Positions 19,184 to 28,254 are shown, counted from the stretch's first letter. The stretch is DNA of 64,000 nucleotides from Ectothiorhodospira shaposhnikovii (GCF_016584105.1 NZ_NRSM01000002.1:62001-126000); one strand, 5' to 3'. Translations and numbers: made by a program. Notes: a model not told the origin generated them from the letters alone.

Positions 19184-20158
19184 ATGAAGCTCCAGCAGTT
19201 GCGCTACCTGAAGGCGATCGTAGAAAACAACCTCAACGTGACGGAGGCCGCCGAGCGCCTGTTCACCTCCCAGCCCGGGGTCAGCAAGCAGGTGAAACTG
19301 CTGGAAGAAGAACTGGGACTGGAAATCTTTCACCGCAGCGGCAAGCATTTCACCCATGTCACCCCGGCCGGCCGACAGATCCTGGCCCGGGCCGAAAACA
19401 TCCTCAGCGAAGTACAGAACATCCGCGCCCTGGCCGAGGACTTCAGGGACGAGGAACGGGGCACCCTGCGCATCGCCACCACCCATACCCAGGCCCGCTA
19501 CTTCCTGCCCCCCCTGATCACCCAGTTCCGGCGCCGGTATCCCCAGGTACACCTGCTCATCCATCAGGGCACGCCGGCACAGATCTCCCAGATGGCCGCC
19601 TCGGGAGAGGTGGACTTTGCCATCGCCACGGAGGCGATTGCCCTGAACCGGGAAATGCTCATGATCCCCGCCTATCGCTGGCACCATTGCGTGGTGGTTG
19701 ACAAGAGACATCCGCTCACCCGGACCATTCCTCTCACCCTGGATGAGGTGGCTCGTCACCCCATCGTCACCTATGTGCATGGTTTTTCCGGCCGCGGACG
19801 GCTGGAGCAGGACTTTGCCAACGCGGGCGTCGCGCCGGAGATCGTGCTCAGCGCGGCGGACTCGGACGTCATCAAGACCTATGTCAGACTGGGGCTGGGG
19901 ATCGGCATCATCGCCCACATGGCCTATGAACCCGGTCAGGATACGGATCTGACCTATCTGGATGCCAAGGCGCTGTTCACCGGCAACGTCACCCGGGTCG
20001 GGTTCCGCACGGGGGTATACCTGCGTCGTTTCATGTGCCACTTCATGGAGCTGATCGCACCCCACGCGGGCGAAGACAGGATCCAGGAGGCCCTGAATGC
20101 CCGGACACAGGAGAGCGTGGATCGGATCTTCGAGGGGATTGACCTGCCGGAGCATTGA
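19184..20158 (+). CDS. CysB-type LysR-family transcriptional regulator (first of two)
   Basis: A 324-residue regulator. The N-terminal helix-turn-helix begins MKLQQLRYLKAIVENNLNVT and includes SQPGVSKQVKLLEEELG, the CysB/Cbl pattern. The remaining ~230 residues are the periplasmic-binding-like sensor domain. CysB proteins control sulfate uptake and cysteine biosynthesis and sense N-acetylserine, sulfate or APS; which ligand applies here is unknown. The frame runs 17 codons further upstream, but the start is set at the conserved MKLQQ. A second paralogue follows after a repeat-rich spacer. An FNR-type box lies 230 bp upstream. Confidence 0.9.
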   Translation: MKLQQLRYLKAIVENNLNVTEAAERLFTSQPGVSKQVKLLEEELGLEIFHRSGKHFTHVTPAGRQILARAENILSEVQNIRALAEDFRDEERGTLRIATTHTQARYFLPPLITQFRRRYPQVHLLIHQGTPAQISQMAASGEVDFAIATEAIALNREMLMIPAYRWHHCVVVDKRHPLTRTIPLTLDEVARHPIVTYVHGFSGRGRLEQDFANAGVAPEIVLSAADSDVIKTYVRLGLGIGIIAHMAYEPGQDTDLTYLDAKALFTGNVTRVGFRTGVYLRRFMCHFMELIAPHAGEDRIQEALNARTQESVDRIFEGIDLPEH

Positions 20159-20164
20159 ATTCGC

Positions 20165-20296
20165 CGACAGGCCGACTCCCGCGGGCAGGAAAATGTCATG
20201 AATGGGTCATTCCCGCGGGTGGCAAACGCCATGAATGGACCATTCCCGCAGGTGGGAAATATCATAAACGGGTCATTCCCGCGCAAGCGGGAATCC
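20165..20296. repeat. Four 33-bp tandem repeats ending in a dRS3-like element
   Basis: Units run 20165-20197 (degenerate), 20198-20230, 20231-20263 and 20264-20296. Each has the form ATGAATGG-TCATTCCCGC followed by a GGTGGGAA-like half. The last unit contains ATTCCC-GCGCAAGC-GGGAAT (20275-20294), an exact match to the ATTCCC-N8-GGGAAT repeat pattern. The 33-bp period makes one reading frame encode an 11-residue repeat, but I regard that as a by-product. Confidence 0.8.
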
Positions 20297-20319
20297 AGTC
20301 AAGGGACGATACCCTCCGA

Positions 20320-20337
20320 CTCCCGCTTTCGCGGGAG
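20320..20337. repeat. Inverted repeat (CTCCCGC / GCGGGAG)
   Basis: A perfect 7-bp stem with a TTTC loop lies 24 bases after the tandem repeat. It resembles a shortened copy of the same dispersed element. No T tract follows, so it is not an obvious terminator for the first cysB-like gene. Confidence 0.5.
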
Positions 20338-20507
20338 CGACGGCAAAGAACCCGGAATGACGGCAGCAAACTTCTTTAGTGTTTCCCGGGGGGAGCGGAT
20401 ACATAACGCAAGATTATATATGTATACTCAACCTGGCACAGACAACGCTCCATTTGGGAGCCGATTGATCCGGGGCCGTCCGCCCTTGATCACAGGATAA
20501 TCTCGAC

Positions 20508-21497
20508 ATGAAACTCCAGCAACTCCGCTATTTGCAGGCCATTGCACGCTACAACCTCAACATCTCCGAAGCCGCGGACCGCCTGGCGACCTCGCAGCCG
20601 GGCATCAGCAAGCAGATCCGCCTGCTGGAGGAAGAACTGGGCGTGCCCCTGTTCCAGCGCAACGGCAAGCATCTGTCCGGCATGACCGCCGTCGGACGCC
20701 GGGTGCTGGAATACAGCGAAGTCATCCTCAGGGAGGTGGAAAACATCCGTGCGGCGGCGGAAGAAGCCCGGGACGAACAGGCGGGGGACCTGCGGATTGC
20801 CACCACCCATGCCCAGGCCCGCTATATCCTGCCCCCCATCGTGGACGCCTTCCGGCATCGTTTCCCCCGTGTCAGGGTACAGATCCACCAGGGCACACCG
20901 CGGCAGATTGCCGACATGCTCTCCCACGACGAAGTGGACTTCATCGTCGGCACCGAGCCCATCCCCACCGGCGGCCAGGTCGTGATGCTGCCCGCCTATC
21001 GCTGGTCTCACTGCGTGGTAGTGCCCAGGAATCACGAACTGGCCGGCACCAAGGCCATTCCCCTGGAACGGCTGGCGGACTACCCCATCGTCACCTACCT
21101 GGACGGTTTCAGCGGCCGCACCAAACTGGACGCGGACTTCCGCCGCGCCGGCCTCACTCCGGACGTGGTGCTGACGGCGGCGGACGCGGATGTCATCAAG
21201 ACCTATGTGCGCCACGGCATGGGGGTGGGCATCATTGCCCGCATCGCCCTGGAAAAGGGCCATGACGATGACCTGGTGGCCCTGGACACGGAACCCGGAC
21301 TGTCGGAAAACGTCACCCGGATCGGCTTTCGCCGGGGGGCGTGGCTACGCGGCTACATGTATGACTTCATCACGCTGCTGGCACCCCACCTCACCCATGA
21401 GCATGTGGCAAGGGCGGCCCAGAATCCGGACCCGGAAAACCTGGAAGCCCTGTGCCGAGGCATGGAAGTCCCGGAAGGTATCTCTCACTGCGCCTGA
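20508..21497 (+). CDS. CysB-type LysR-family transcriptional regulator (second of two)
   Basis: A 329-residue paralogue of the upstream regulator. It begins MKLQQLRYLQAIARYNLNIS, with SQPGISKQIRLLEEELGVPL in the helix-turn-helix region. The sensor domain has the matching TTHAQARYILPP, HQGTPRQIA and GRTKLDADF stretches. The two proteins align throughout without gaps that I can see, pointing to an old duplication. By family it should control sulfur assimilation or sulfonate use. No sulfur assimilation genes lie nearby; the next genes are methionine-salvage enzymes, so a link to sulfur recycling is possible but not shown. Confidence 0.9.
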   Translation: MKLQQLRYLQAIARYNLNISEAADRLATSQPGISKQIRLLEEELGVPLFQRNGKHLSGMTAVGRRVLEYSEVILREVENIRAAAEEARDEQAGDLRIATTHAQARYILPPIVDAFRHRFPRVRVQIHQGTPRQIADMLSHDEVDFIVGTEPIPTGGQVVMLPAYRWSHCVVVPRNHELAGTKAIPLERLADYPIVTYLDGFSGRTKLDADFRRAGLTPDVVLTAADADVIKTYVRHGMGVGIIARIALEKGHDDDLVALDTEPGLSENVTRIGFRRGAWLRGYMYDFITLLAPHLTHEHVARAAQNPDPENLEALCRGMEVPEGISHCA

Positions 21498-21575
21498 CGG
21501 ATGGGACGGCGGGATGGACGCGGCCGCATGGGTCGCGTACATTAACCCGCTGTTTTTCCCTTCGATCAGGCAGGT

Positions 21576-22202
21576 ATGGAAGAGACACACGAGCACTTTG
21601 AGGCACGTGCCGCCCAACTCATCTCGGCAGGAAGCTTCTTCTATCATCGGGGCTGGATGCCGGCCACCGCCGGCAATCTGTCCGCGCGCCTGGACGATCA
21701 CCGCATGGTGATCACCGAGTCCGGCCGCAACAAGGGGGAACTCGGGCACGACGGCCTGATGATGGTGGATCTGGACGGCAATGTCCTGTCCCCCGGCAAG
21801 CAGCCCTCGGCGGAGACCTTCCTGCACATCATCCTCTATCGCCGTTCCCCACGGATCGGTGCCGTGATACATACCCATTCCGTCAGCGCCACCGTGCTGT
21901 CCCGCATCGTGGAAGGCACTGAACTGACCCTCACCGATTGCGAAGTCCTCCGTACCCTGCCGGGCATCGCCTGCCGGGACGCCTCGATCACCCTGCCCAT
22001 CTTCGGCAATGATCAGGACATCCCCCAACTGGCGGCGCAGGTGGATGATCACATGAACCGTCACCCGGACACCCCCGGCTACCTCATCGAAGGCCATGGG
22101 TTCTATGCCTGGGGCCGGGATGTGGCCGAGGCCCGGCATCATGTGGAAGCTTTTGAATTCCTCTTTGACTGTGAACTGCAACTGCGCAGCCTCAAGCCAT
22201 GA
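21576..22202 (+). CDS. mtnB: Methylthioribulose-1-phosphate dehydratase
   Basis: A 208-residue class II aldolase-fold enzyme of the methionine salvage pathway. It converts methylthioribulose-1-phosphate to 2,3-diketo-5-methylthiopentyl-1-phosphate. SFFYHRGWMPATAGNLSARL near residue 22 and SGRNKGEL near 49 are typical. The zinc-binding histidines are in HTHSVS (about 106-108), with a later histidine in EGHGFYAWG. The glutamate in PSAETFLH is conserved. A CAGG-type ribosome site precedes the ATG. It is followed 31 bp later by mtnC. The acireductone dioxygenase gene (mtnD), often between or beside these two, is not here. Confidence 0.95.
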   Translation: MEETHEHFEARAAQLISAGSFFYHRGWMPATAGNLSARLDDHRMVITESGRNKGELGHDGLMMVDLDGNVLSPGKQPSAETFLHIILYRRSPRIGAVIHTHSVSATVLSRIVEGTELTLTDCEVLRTLPGIACRDASITLPIFGNDQDIPQLAAQVDDHMNRHPDTPGYLIEGHGFYAWGRDVAEARHHVEAFEFLFDCELQLRSLKP

Positions 22203-22233
22203 TGACACCCATCCAGACCCGGAAATCACGGCC

Positions 22234-22914
22234 ATGATCAGGGCCATCATCACCGATATCGAAGGCACCCTGTCCGGAGTATCCTTCACCCGGGAAGTCC
22301 TGCTCCCCCATGCGGTCAAACACCTGCCCGAGTTCGTTCGCACCCACCGGACGGTACCGGAGGTGAAACGCCTTTTGGCCGACATCCGGGCCTATGCCGG
22401 TGGCTCCCTGGATGACGAGGCCCTGATGCAGCGCATGGTGGCCTGGATGTCGGCGGATCAGAAGATCACACCCCTCAAGGCCCTGCAGGGCCTGATCTGG
22501 GAAGAAGGCTATCGCCGGGGGGATTTCAAGGGGCATGTCTATCCGGACGCCGTGGCCTGCCTGCGGGCCTGGCATGAGCAGGGAATCTCCCTGCATGTGT
22601 TTTCGTCGGGTTCCGTACGCGCCCAGGAGGACTTCCTGGCCCACAGCGAGGCGGGCGACCTGCGCCCCCTGTTCAGCAGCAACTTCGACACCCGCATCGG
22701 TGGCAAGACCCATATTGCCGCCTACAAGCTCATCACCGAACGCATCCAGTGCCCCCCGGGCGAGGCCCTGTTCCTCTGCGACGACACGCGGGAACTGGAT
22801 GCCGCAGCGGCAGCCGGCCTGCGGACCACCCTGGTACAGCGACAGGGCACTGCCACCACCGGCGGTTCCCATCCAGTGGTGACGGATTTTCACCAGATCC
22901 GGCTGGAGCCCTGA
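22234..22914 (+). CDS. mtnC: Enolase-phosphatase E1
   Basis: A 226-residue HAD-superfamily enzyme. It enolises and dephosphorylates the diketo product of MtnB to give acireductone in methionine salvage. HAD motif I appears as ITDIEGTLSGVSF (residues about 6-18), motif II as VFSSGSVRAQ, and the late acidic motif as LFLCDDTRELDAA. The start is the ATG of MIRAIITDIEG; the frame extends upstream only by overlapping mtnB. It is the second gene of a two-gene unit. The canonical TT/SS after the motif-I glycine is TL here, which is unlikely to matter. Confidence 0.94.
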   Translation: MIRAIITDIEGTLSGVSFTREVLLPHAVKHLPEFVRTHRTVPEVKRLLADIRAYAGGSLDDEALMQRMVAWMSADQKITPLKALQGLIWEEGYRRGDFKGHVYPDAVACLRAWHEQGISLHVFSSGSVRAQEDFLAHSEAGDLRPLFSSNFDTRIGGKTHIAAYKLITERIQCPPGEALFLCDDTRELDAAAAAGLRTTLVQRQGTATTGGSHPVVTDFHQIRLEP

Positions 22915-22944
22915 TTCCATGCGATTTCCCCACGACCCGCCCGG

Positions 22945-22974
22945 TTGCAGGCAGCGCGTCCGGTAGCGGATACT
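22945..22974 (+). promoter_or_regulatory. Candidate promoter for the first rnf operon
   Basis: TTGCAG (22945-22950) and GATACT (22969-22974) are separated by 18 bases and lie 23 bases before the rnfA start. They are a moderate sigma-70-type match in a short intergenic space. The spacing is one longer than ideal, so this is only a suggestion. Confidence 0.35.
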
Positions 22975-22996
22975 CAATCCTCAGAGCGGGAGTTCC

Positions 22997-23575
22997 ATGT
23001 CCGAGTACCTACTGATCCTGGTCAGCACTGTTCTGGTCAACAATTTCGTCCTGGTGAAGTTCCTGGGCCTGTGCCCGTTCATGGGGGTTTCCAAAAAGGT
23101 GGAAACGGCCATCGGCATGAGTCTGGCCACCACCTTCGTGCTGACCCTGTCCTCGGTCTGCAGCTACCTGGTGAACGAGTACTTGCTGGCACCCTTCGGT
23201 CTGGAGTACCTGCGCACCATTGCATTCATCCTGGTGATCGCCGCCGTGGTGCAGTTCACCGAGATGGTGGTACACAAGACCAGCCCGCTGCTTTATAACG
23301 TATTGGGGATCTTTCTGCCCCTGATCACCACTAACTGTGCTGTGCTGGGGGTGGCCCTGCTGAATGTGCAGGAAAGCCATGGCTTCCTGGAATCGGTGAT
23401 GTACGGCCTGGGTGCCGCCGCCGGTTTCTCCCTGGTCATGATCCTGTTTGCCGCCATGCGCGAGCGGGTCGCCGCCGCGGATGTGCCGGTACCGTTCCGC
23501 GGCAGCGCCATCGCTCTGGTCACCGCGGGCCTCATGTCACTGGCATTCATGGGTTTTCTGGGACTGGCCCCCTGA
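22997..23575 (+). CDS. rnfA: Rnf complex subunit RnfA (first operon)
   Basis: A 192-residue, six-helix inner-membrane subunit of the ion-translocating ferredoxin:NAD+ oxidoreductase, also called RsxA in the SoxR-reducing role. It begins [46 protein letters not shown] later supplies the second conserved cysteine. RnfA and RnfE cysteines coordinate an iron-sulfur centre inside the membrane. GGGAG precedes the ATG. It is the first gene of rnfABCDGE, followed by nth, as in E. coli. Confidence 0.97.
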   Translation: MSEYLLILVSTVLVNNFVLVKFLGLCPFMGVSKKVETAIGMSLATTFVLTLSSVCSYLVNEYLLAPFGLEYLRTIAFILVIAAVVQFTEMVVHKTSPLLYNVLGIFLPLITTNCAVLGVALLNVQESHGFLESVMYGLGAAAGFSLVMILFAAMRERVAAADVPVPFRGSAIALVTAGLMSLAFMGFLGLAP

Positions 23576-23616
23576 CCCGGATGCCGCAACCGACGAGCCA
23601 CGAGATGTAGCCGCCT

Positions 23617-24204
23617 ATGCTTGCCGCCGTTCTAGTCATCAGTTCGCTGTCCGCCCTGTTCGGCATGATCCTGGGGTATTCCGCCATCCGCTTTCGCGTG
23701 GAAAGCGATCCGGTGGTGGAAAAGATCGACAACATGCTGCCCCAGACCCAATGCGGGCAGTGCGGCTTTGCCGGTTGCCGTCCCTATGCCGCCGCCATCG
23801 CCGAGGGCAAGGCAGACATCAATCTCTGCCCTCCGGGAGGCACCGGCCTGCTCATGGCCCTGGCCGACATGCTCGGACGCGACGCCAAGCCCATCGAGGG
23901 CAAGGTCAAGGAAAAGGCCCTGGCCCGCATCGACGAAAACAGCTGCATCGGCTGCACCCTGTGCGTGCAGGCCTGTCCGGTGGACGCCATCGTCGGTGCG
24001 GCCAAGCAGCTGCACGCCGTCATCGAGAGCCAGTGCACCGGCTGCGAGCTGTGTCTGATGCCCTGCCCGGTGGACTGCATCCGCATGGTGCCCATTGCCC
24101 AGGATCTGAATACCTGGAAATGGCCCTTCCCCATGGACACCGCCGCCGATCGCCTCTGTCTGGTGGATCTGGCCCGGCCGGCGTCCGCGGGTTCCGGCGC
24201 CTGA
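23617..24204 (+). CDS. rnfB: Rnf complex subunit RnfB (first operon)
   Basis: A 195-residue iron-sulfur subunit that accepts electrons from ferredoxin. One N-terminal membrane helix is followed by a CxxC-x4-C cluster motif ([14 protein letters not shown], about 47-56). Two 4Fe-4S motifs come next: [12 protein letters not shown] near 111 and [12 protein letters not shown] near 141. This is the short gammaproteobacterial form, in contrast to the ~300-residue RnfB of the second operon. No strong ribosome site is seen. Confidence 0.97.
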   Translation: MLAAVLVISSLSALFGMILGYSAIRFRVESDPVVEKIDNMLPQTQCGQCGFAGCRPYAAAIAEGKADINLCPPGGTGLLMALADMLGRDAKPIEGKVKEKALARIDENSCIGCTLCVQACPVDAIVGAAKQLHAVIESQCTGCELCLMPCPVDCIRMVPIAQDLNTWKWPFPMDTAADRLCLVDLARPASAGSGA

Positions 24205-24236
24205 GGCGCCCGGGACCCCGCTGACCACGACAACCC

Positions 24237-25853
24237 ATGACCGCAAGTTCCCACAAACTCTGGCGATTCCATGGCGGCGTCAAGCTGCCCGACCACAAGG
24301 CGGAAAGCACCACCGAGCCGGTGGCCGCCGCGCCCCTGCCGCAGCGGCTGATCCTGCCGCTGCGGCAGCACATCGGCGAGGCCGCCGTGCCGGTGGTCAA
24401 GCGCGGCGAGCACGTCAAGAAGGGGCAGCTCATCGCCCGTTCGGATACCTATGTGGGTGCCCACCTGCACGCCCCCACCTCCGGCCGCATCGCCCTCGTG
24501 GGCGATCAGCCGGTGCCCCACCCTTCCGGCCTGTCCGCCCCCTGCATCGTCATCGAGGCCGACGGCGAGGATGACTGGGGCGATAGCCGGATGCCGCCCA
24601 TCGAGGATTACCGCAACATCGATCCGGTCAAGCTGCGCAACCGGGTACGCGATGCCGGCATCGTGGGCCTGGGGGGAGCCGCCTTCCCTTCGGCGGTGAA
24701 GCTCAACCCCCGTCCCCATCAGAAGATCGACACCCTGGTGATCAACGGCGCCGAGTGCGAACCCTACATCACCTGCGATGACATGCTCATGCGCACCCAG
24801 GCGGAAGCAGTGATCGCCGGCATGCATCTGGTGCGCCGTGCCCTGAAGCCCGAACGCTGCCTGATCGGCATTGAGGACAACAAGCCGGAGGCCATCCGCG
24901 CCATGACCGAGGCCCTGGGCGGCGAGGAACGGGACAACATCCGCATTGTCGCCATCCCCAGCATCTACCCCACCGGCGGCGAACGCCAGCTCGTGCGTGT
25001 GCTCACCGGCCGCGAAGTCCCCAGCGAGGGGCTGCCCGCCGATGTCGGCGTGGTCTGCCACAACGTGGGCACCCTGGCCGCCATCTACCGGGCGGTGGTC
25101 CTGGGTGAACCCCTGATTTCCCGCCTGGTGACGGTGACCGGCAGCGGTGTCAGCCGCCCCCGCAATCTCCAGGTCTACCTGGGCACCCCGGTGGCGGACC
25201 TGATCGCCCTGGCCGGGGGCTACACCGACGACGTGGAGCGGCTGATCATGGGTGGCCCCATGATGGGTTTTGCCCTGGCCAGCGACGCGGTGCCCATCAT
25301 CAAGGGCGGCAACTGCATCATCGCCGCCCGCGCCGCCGACGTGGAACGCCCCGGCCCGGTGATGCCCTGCATCCGCTGCGGAGAATGCGTCAAGGCCTGT
25401 CCCGCCGGCCTGCTGCCCCAGCAGCTGTACTGGTTCAGCCGCGCCCGTGACTTCGACAAGGCCCAGGAATACAGCCTGTTCGACTGCATCGAATGCGGCT
25501 GCTGCGCCCACGTCTGTCCCAGCAACATCCCGCTGGTGCAGTATTACCGCTTTGCCAAGAACGAGATCTGGTCCCAGGAACGGGAACGCCGCCAGGCCGA
25601 GGCCGCCAAGCAGCGCCACGAACTGCGCCGGGAGCGCCTGGAACGGGAGGAACGGGAAAAGGCCGAGCGCATGAAGCGCAAACAGGCCGCCGCCGCCCAG
25701 CAGACGGCCACCGCCGCCGACGGGGGGGAAGATCCCAAGCAGGCGGTGATCCGTGCCGCCCTGGCGCGGGCCCAGGCCCGCAAGGCCGGGCAGGCTACCC
25801 AGGACACGACCGCCGCCGCGCCGGTCTCCGAAAACGACGACGAAAACCGCTGA
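24237..25853 (+). CDS. rnfC: Rnf complex subunit RnfC (first operon)
   Basis: A 538-residue peripheral subunit carrying the NADH/FMN-binding region and two 4Fe-4S clusters. A glycine-rich GLGGAAFPSAVKL is near residue 143. NGAECEPYITCDD matches the complex I 51-kDa-like fold. The clusters are CIRCGECVKACP near 378 and CIECGCCAHVCP near 417. A charged Glu/Lys/Arg-rich coiled-coil tail of about 100 residues follows, shorter than the Ala-rich tail of E. coli RsxC. Its stop overlaps the rnfD start. Confidence 0.97.
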   Translation: MTASSHKLWRFHGGVKLPDHKAESTTEPVAAAPLPQRLILPLRQHIGEAAVPVVKRGEHVKKGQLIARSDTYVGAHLHAPTSGRIALVGDQPVPHPSGLSAPCIVIEADGEDDWGDSRMPPIEDYRNIDPVKLRNRVRDAGIVGLGGAAFPSAVKLNPRPHQKIDTLVINGAECEPYITCDDMLMRTQAEAVIAGMHLVRRALKPERCLIGIEDNKPEAIRAMTEALGGEERDNIRIVAIPSIYPTGGERQLVRVLTGREVPSEGLPADVGVVCHNVGTLAAIYRAVVLGEPLISRLVTVTGSGVSRPRNLQVYLGTPVADLIALAGGYTDDVERLIMGGPMMGFALASDAVPIIKGGNCIIAARAADVERPGPVMPCIRCGECVKACPAGLLPQQLYWFSRARDFDKAQEYSLFDCIECGCCAHVCPSNIPLVQYYRFAKNEIWSQERERRQAEAAKQRHELRRERLEREEREKAERMKRKQAAAAQQTATAADGGEDPKQAVIRAALARAQARKAGQATQDTTAAAPVSENDDENR

Positions 25854-26899
25854 TGCGCTTCAAGACCTTCAGTTCGCCGCACATGGCGCCCGCCCGCAGT
25901 GTCAACCGGGTCATGGGGCAGGTATTGCTGGCCCTCATCCCCGGCACCGCGGCCATGACCTGGTATTTCGGCTGGGGCGTGCTGATCAACGTCTCCCTGG
26001 CCGTCACCGTGGCACTGGCCTGCGAGGCCCTGATGCTGCTGATGCGTGGTCGCACCCTGACGCCCCACATCACCGACCTGAGCGCAGTGCTGGCCGGCTG
26101 GCTGTTCGCCCTGGCCGTACCGCCGCTGACGCCCTGGTGGGTCACCCTGGTGGGGGTGGGATTTGCCATGGTGATGGCCAAGCATCTCTACGGCGGCCTG
26201 GGGTACAACCCTTTCAATCCGGCCATGGTGGGTTATGTGGTGGTGCTCATTTCCTTCCCCCGGGAGATGACCCTGTGGCTGAGCCCCTCCGTCATCGCCG
26301 AACTGAACCTGAGCCTGCCCCAGACCTTTACCGCCATCTTCGCCGGCACGCTTCCGGACGGGCTGACCTGGGACACCATCACCGCCGCCACGCCGCTGGA
26401 CCGGATACAGACCGGAGTGGGCCAGGCCCATCCCATCAGCGAGATCCAGGCCTCCCCCTTCTTCGGCTATCTGGGCGGGGTCGGCTGGGAGTGGATCGGC
26501 CTGTGGTTCCTGGTGGGCGGGCTATGGCTGCTCAAGCGCGGTGTGATCGGCTGGCAGATCCCGGCAGCCATGCTGGGTACCCTCACCCTGCTCTCCGGCC
26601 TGTTCTGGCTCATCAATCCGGAAACCTACGCCTCCCCCCTGTTTCATGTCTTCAGTGGTGCCGCCATTCTCGGTGCCTTCTTCATCGCCACCGACCCGGT
26701 CTCCGCCAGCACCACGCCCCGGGGACGCCTGATCTTCGGTGCCGGGGTGGGGGCACTGGTGTTCGTCATCCGTACCTGGGGGAGTTATGCGGAAGGCGTG
26801 GCCTTCGCGGTCCTGCTCATGAACATGATGGTCCCGCTGATCGACCATTACACCCAGCCCCGGGTCTTCGGCAAGACCACTGCCGGCAAGGAGGGCTAG
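25853..26899 (+). CDS. rnfD: Rnf complex subunit RnfD (first operon)
   Basis: A 348-residue multi-pass membrane subunit homologous to NqrB. MGQVLLALIPGTAAMTWYFGWG lies near the start, GGLGYNPFNPAMVGYVVVLIS in the middle and FFIATDPVSASTTPRGRLIF near the end. The threonine of TAATPLDRI (about T180) aligns with the covalent FMN site known in RnfD/RsxD. The ATG shares one base with the rnfC stop. The frame open further upstream is the shadow of rnfC. Confidence 0.96.
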   Translation: MRFKTFSSPHMAPARSVNRVMGQVLLALIPGTAAMTWYFGWGVLINVSLAVTVALACEALMLLMRGRTLTPHITDLSAVLAGWLFALAVPPLTPWWVTLVGVGFAMVMAKHLYGGLGYNPFNPAMVGYVVVLISFPREMTLWLSPSVIAELNLSLPQTFTAIFAGTLPDGLTWDTITAATPLDRIQTGVGQAHPISEIQASPFFGYLGGVGWEWIGLWFLVGGLWLLKRGVIGWQIPAAMLGTLTLLSGLFWLINPETYASPLFHVFSGAAILGAFFIATDPVSASTTPRGRLIFGAGVGALVFVIRTWGSYAEGVAFAVLLMNMMVPLIDHYTQPRVFGKTTAGKEG

Positions 26900-26902
26900 G
26901 AC

Positions 26903-27559
26903 GTGCTGCGGGAAATCTATCTCTCCACGGCCCTGCTGGCCGCCTTCGGACTGGTGGGGGCCGGACTGGTGGCCCTGGTCCACATGGGCACGGCGGAGCG
27001 CATCGAAGCCAACCGGGAGGCGGCCACCCTGGCCCGTCTGCATGAAATCCTGCCCGACGGCGAATACGACAACGACATCATCAACGACACCATCGTGCTC
27101 GGTCATGCCCTGCTCGGCGGCGGCAATCATCTGGTCTACCGGGCGCGCCTGGGAGACGAGCCGGTGGCCGCGGTGTTCGCCGTGATTGCCCGCGGCGGCT
27201 ATTCCGGCGACATCCACCTGCTGGTGGGCGTGCGCGCGGACGGCCGCGTGGCCGGGGTACGGGTGGTCAGCCACCGGGAAACCCCCGGCCTGGGCGACGA
27301 CATCGAGGCCGGCCGCTCCGACTGGATCCTGGGCTTTGACGACCTGGAACTGGGCGATCCGCCGGTGGAACGCTGGGCGGTGCAACGGGACGGCGGCATC
27401 TTCGACCAGTTCACCGGTGCCACCATCACCCCCCGGGCGGTGGTGCGCGCAGTACGCGACACCCTGATCTACTTCGATGCCCATCGGGAACAGGTATTCG
27501 AGCCGATGCCCGTCGATGACGTGAATGACGTGGATGAAGAGGCGCACACAGATGAATGA
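26903..27559 (+). CDS. rnfG: Rnf complex subunit RnfG (first operon)
   Basis: A 218-residue subunit with one N-terminal membrane helix and a periplasmic FMN-binding domain. The covalent flavin site is [11 protein letters not shown] near residue 175, where the last Thr of TGATIT carries FMN in characterised homologues. [13 protein letters not shown] is conserved in RnfG/NqrC. The start is GTG, with GGAG inside the end of rnfD. It overlaps rnfE by 8 bases. Confidence 0.96.
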   Translation: MLREIYLSTALLAAFGLVGAGLVALVHMGTAERIEANREAATLARLHEILPDGEYDNDIINDTIVLGHALLGGGNHLVYRARLGDEPVAAVFAVIARGGYSGDIHLLVGVRADGRVAGVRVVSHRETPGLGDDIEAGRSDWILGFDDLELGDPPVERWAVQRDGGIFDQFTGATITPRAVVRAVRDTLIYFDAHREQVFEPMPVDDVNDVDEEAHTDE

Positions 27560-28238
27560 CACCCCCTACGGCAAGATCATCGCCGACGGCCTCTGGTACA
27601 ACAACGCCGCCCTGGTTCAGCTGCTGGGCCTGTGCCCCCTGCTGGCCATCTCCGGCACGGTGGTCAATGCCCTCGGGCTGGGCCTGGCCACCACCCTGAC
27701 CCTGATCGCCTCCAACGTCAGCGTCTCCTTCATCCGCAACTGGGTGCGACCGGAAATCCGCATCCCCATCTACGTGCTCATCATCGCCTCGGTGGTCACC
27801 GCCATCGAACTGGCCATGAATGCCTACTTCCATGAACTCTATCTGGTGCTGGGGATCTTCATCCCGCTGATCGTGACCAACTGCGCCATCATCGGCCGGG
27901 CCGAGGCCTTTGCCTCCAAGCACACCATCCCCAAGGCCTTCGTCGACGGGCTGATCATGGGCATCGGCTTCACCCTGGTGCTGGTGGCCCTGGGGGGCAT
28001 GCGCGAGGTCATCGGTCAGGGCACCCTGTTCGATCAGGCCCACCTCATGTTCGGCGAAGCGGCCAGGGGACTCACCGTGACCCTGATCGAGGATTACCGG
28101 GGCTTTCTGCTGGCCATCCTGCCACCGGGGGCCTTCATCGGCCTGGGCCTGCTGCTGGCCATCAAGAACCTGGTGGATGACCAGCTGGAGAAACGGGCGA
28201 CCCGTCGCGCCGAAGCCCTCAGGGAAGCCCAGGCCTGA
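27552..28238 (+). CDS. rnfE: Rnf complex subunit RnfE (first operon)
   Basis: A 228-residue, six-helix membrane subunit paralogous to RnfA. The first conserved cysteine is in [19 protein letters not shown], the second in [15 protein letters not shown]. Start is at [10 protein letters not shown]. The C-terminal tail is charged ([13 protein letters not shown]). The gene ends 16 bp before nth, consistent with a shared transcript. Confidence 0.96.
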   Translation: MNDTPYGKIIADGLWYNNAALVQLLGLCPLLAISGTVVNALGLGLATTLTLIASNVSVSFIRNWVRPEIRIPIYVLIIASVVTAIELAMNAYFHELYLVLGIFIPLIVTNCAIIGRAEAFASKHTIPKAFVDGLIMGIGFTLVLVALGGMREVIGQGTLFDQAHLMFGEAARGLTVTLIEDYRGFLLAILPPGAFIGLGLLLAIKNLVDDQLEKRATRRAEALREAQA

Positions 28239-28254
28239 GGCAGGCGGGTGAACG

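Larger units (their letters stand above)
20159..20507. other. 349-bp spacer between two cysB-like genes, mostly repeats
   Basis: No gene is supported here. The left 60% is repeat DNA (see 20165-20296 and 20320-20337). The right part, about 20395-20470, is AT-richer and contains TATACT at 20423-20428 within ATTATATATGTATACTC. That is a reasonable -10 for the second cysB-like gene, though no matching -35 is evident. AGGAT about 9 bases before 20508 serves as its ribosome site. Confidence 0.5.

Noticed and set aside
20165-20296. Possible CRISPR array
   Set aside because: The 33-bp units are contiguous and mutually similar along their whole length, with no unique spacers and no cas genes nearby.
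20155-20379. Small open frame with an 11-residue periodic repeat (GGK-HEW-IPA)
   Set aside because: The periodicity comes from the 33-bp DNA repeats and their dispersed-element core. No ribosome site and no family support coding.
26640-26670. Loss of a flavin site in the first RnfD, because SGAT of homologues reads SGAA
   Set aside because: The covalent FMN threonine of RnfD lies in the ATPL motif, which is intact (TAATPLDRI) in both RnfD proteins.
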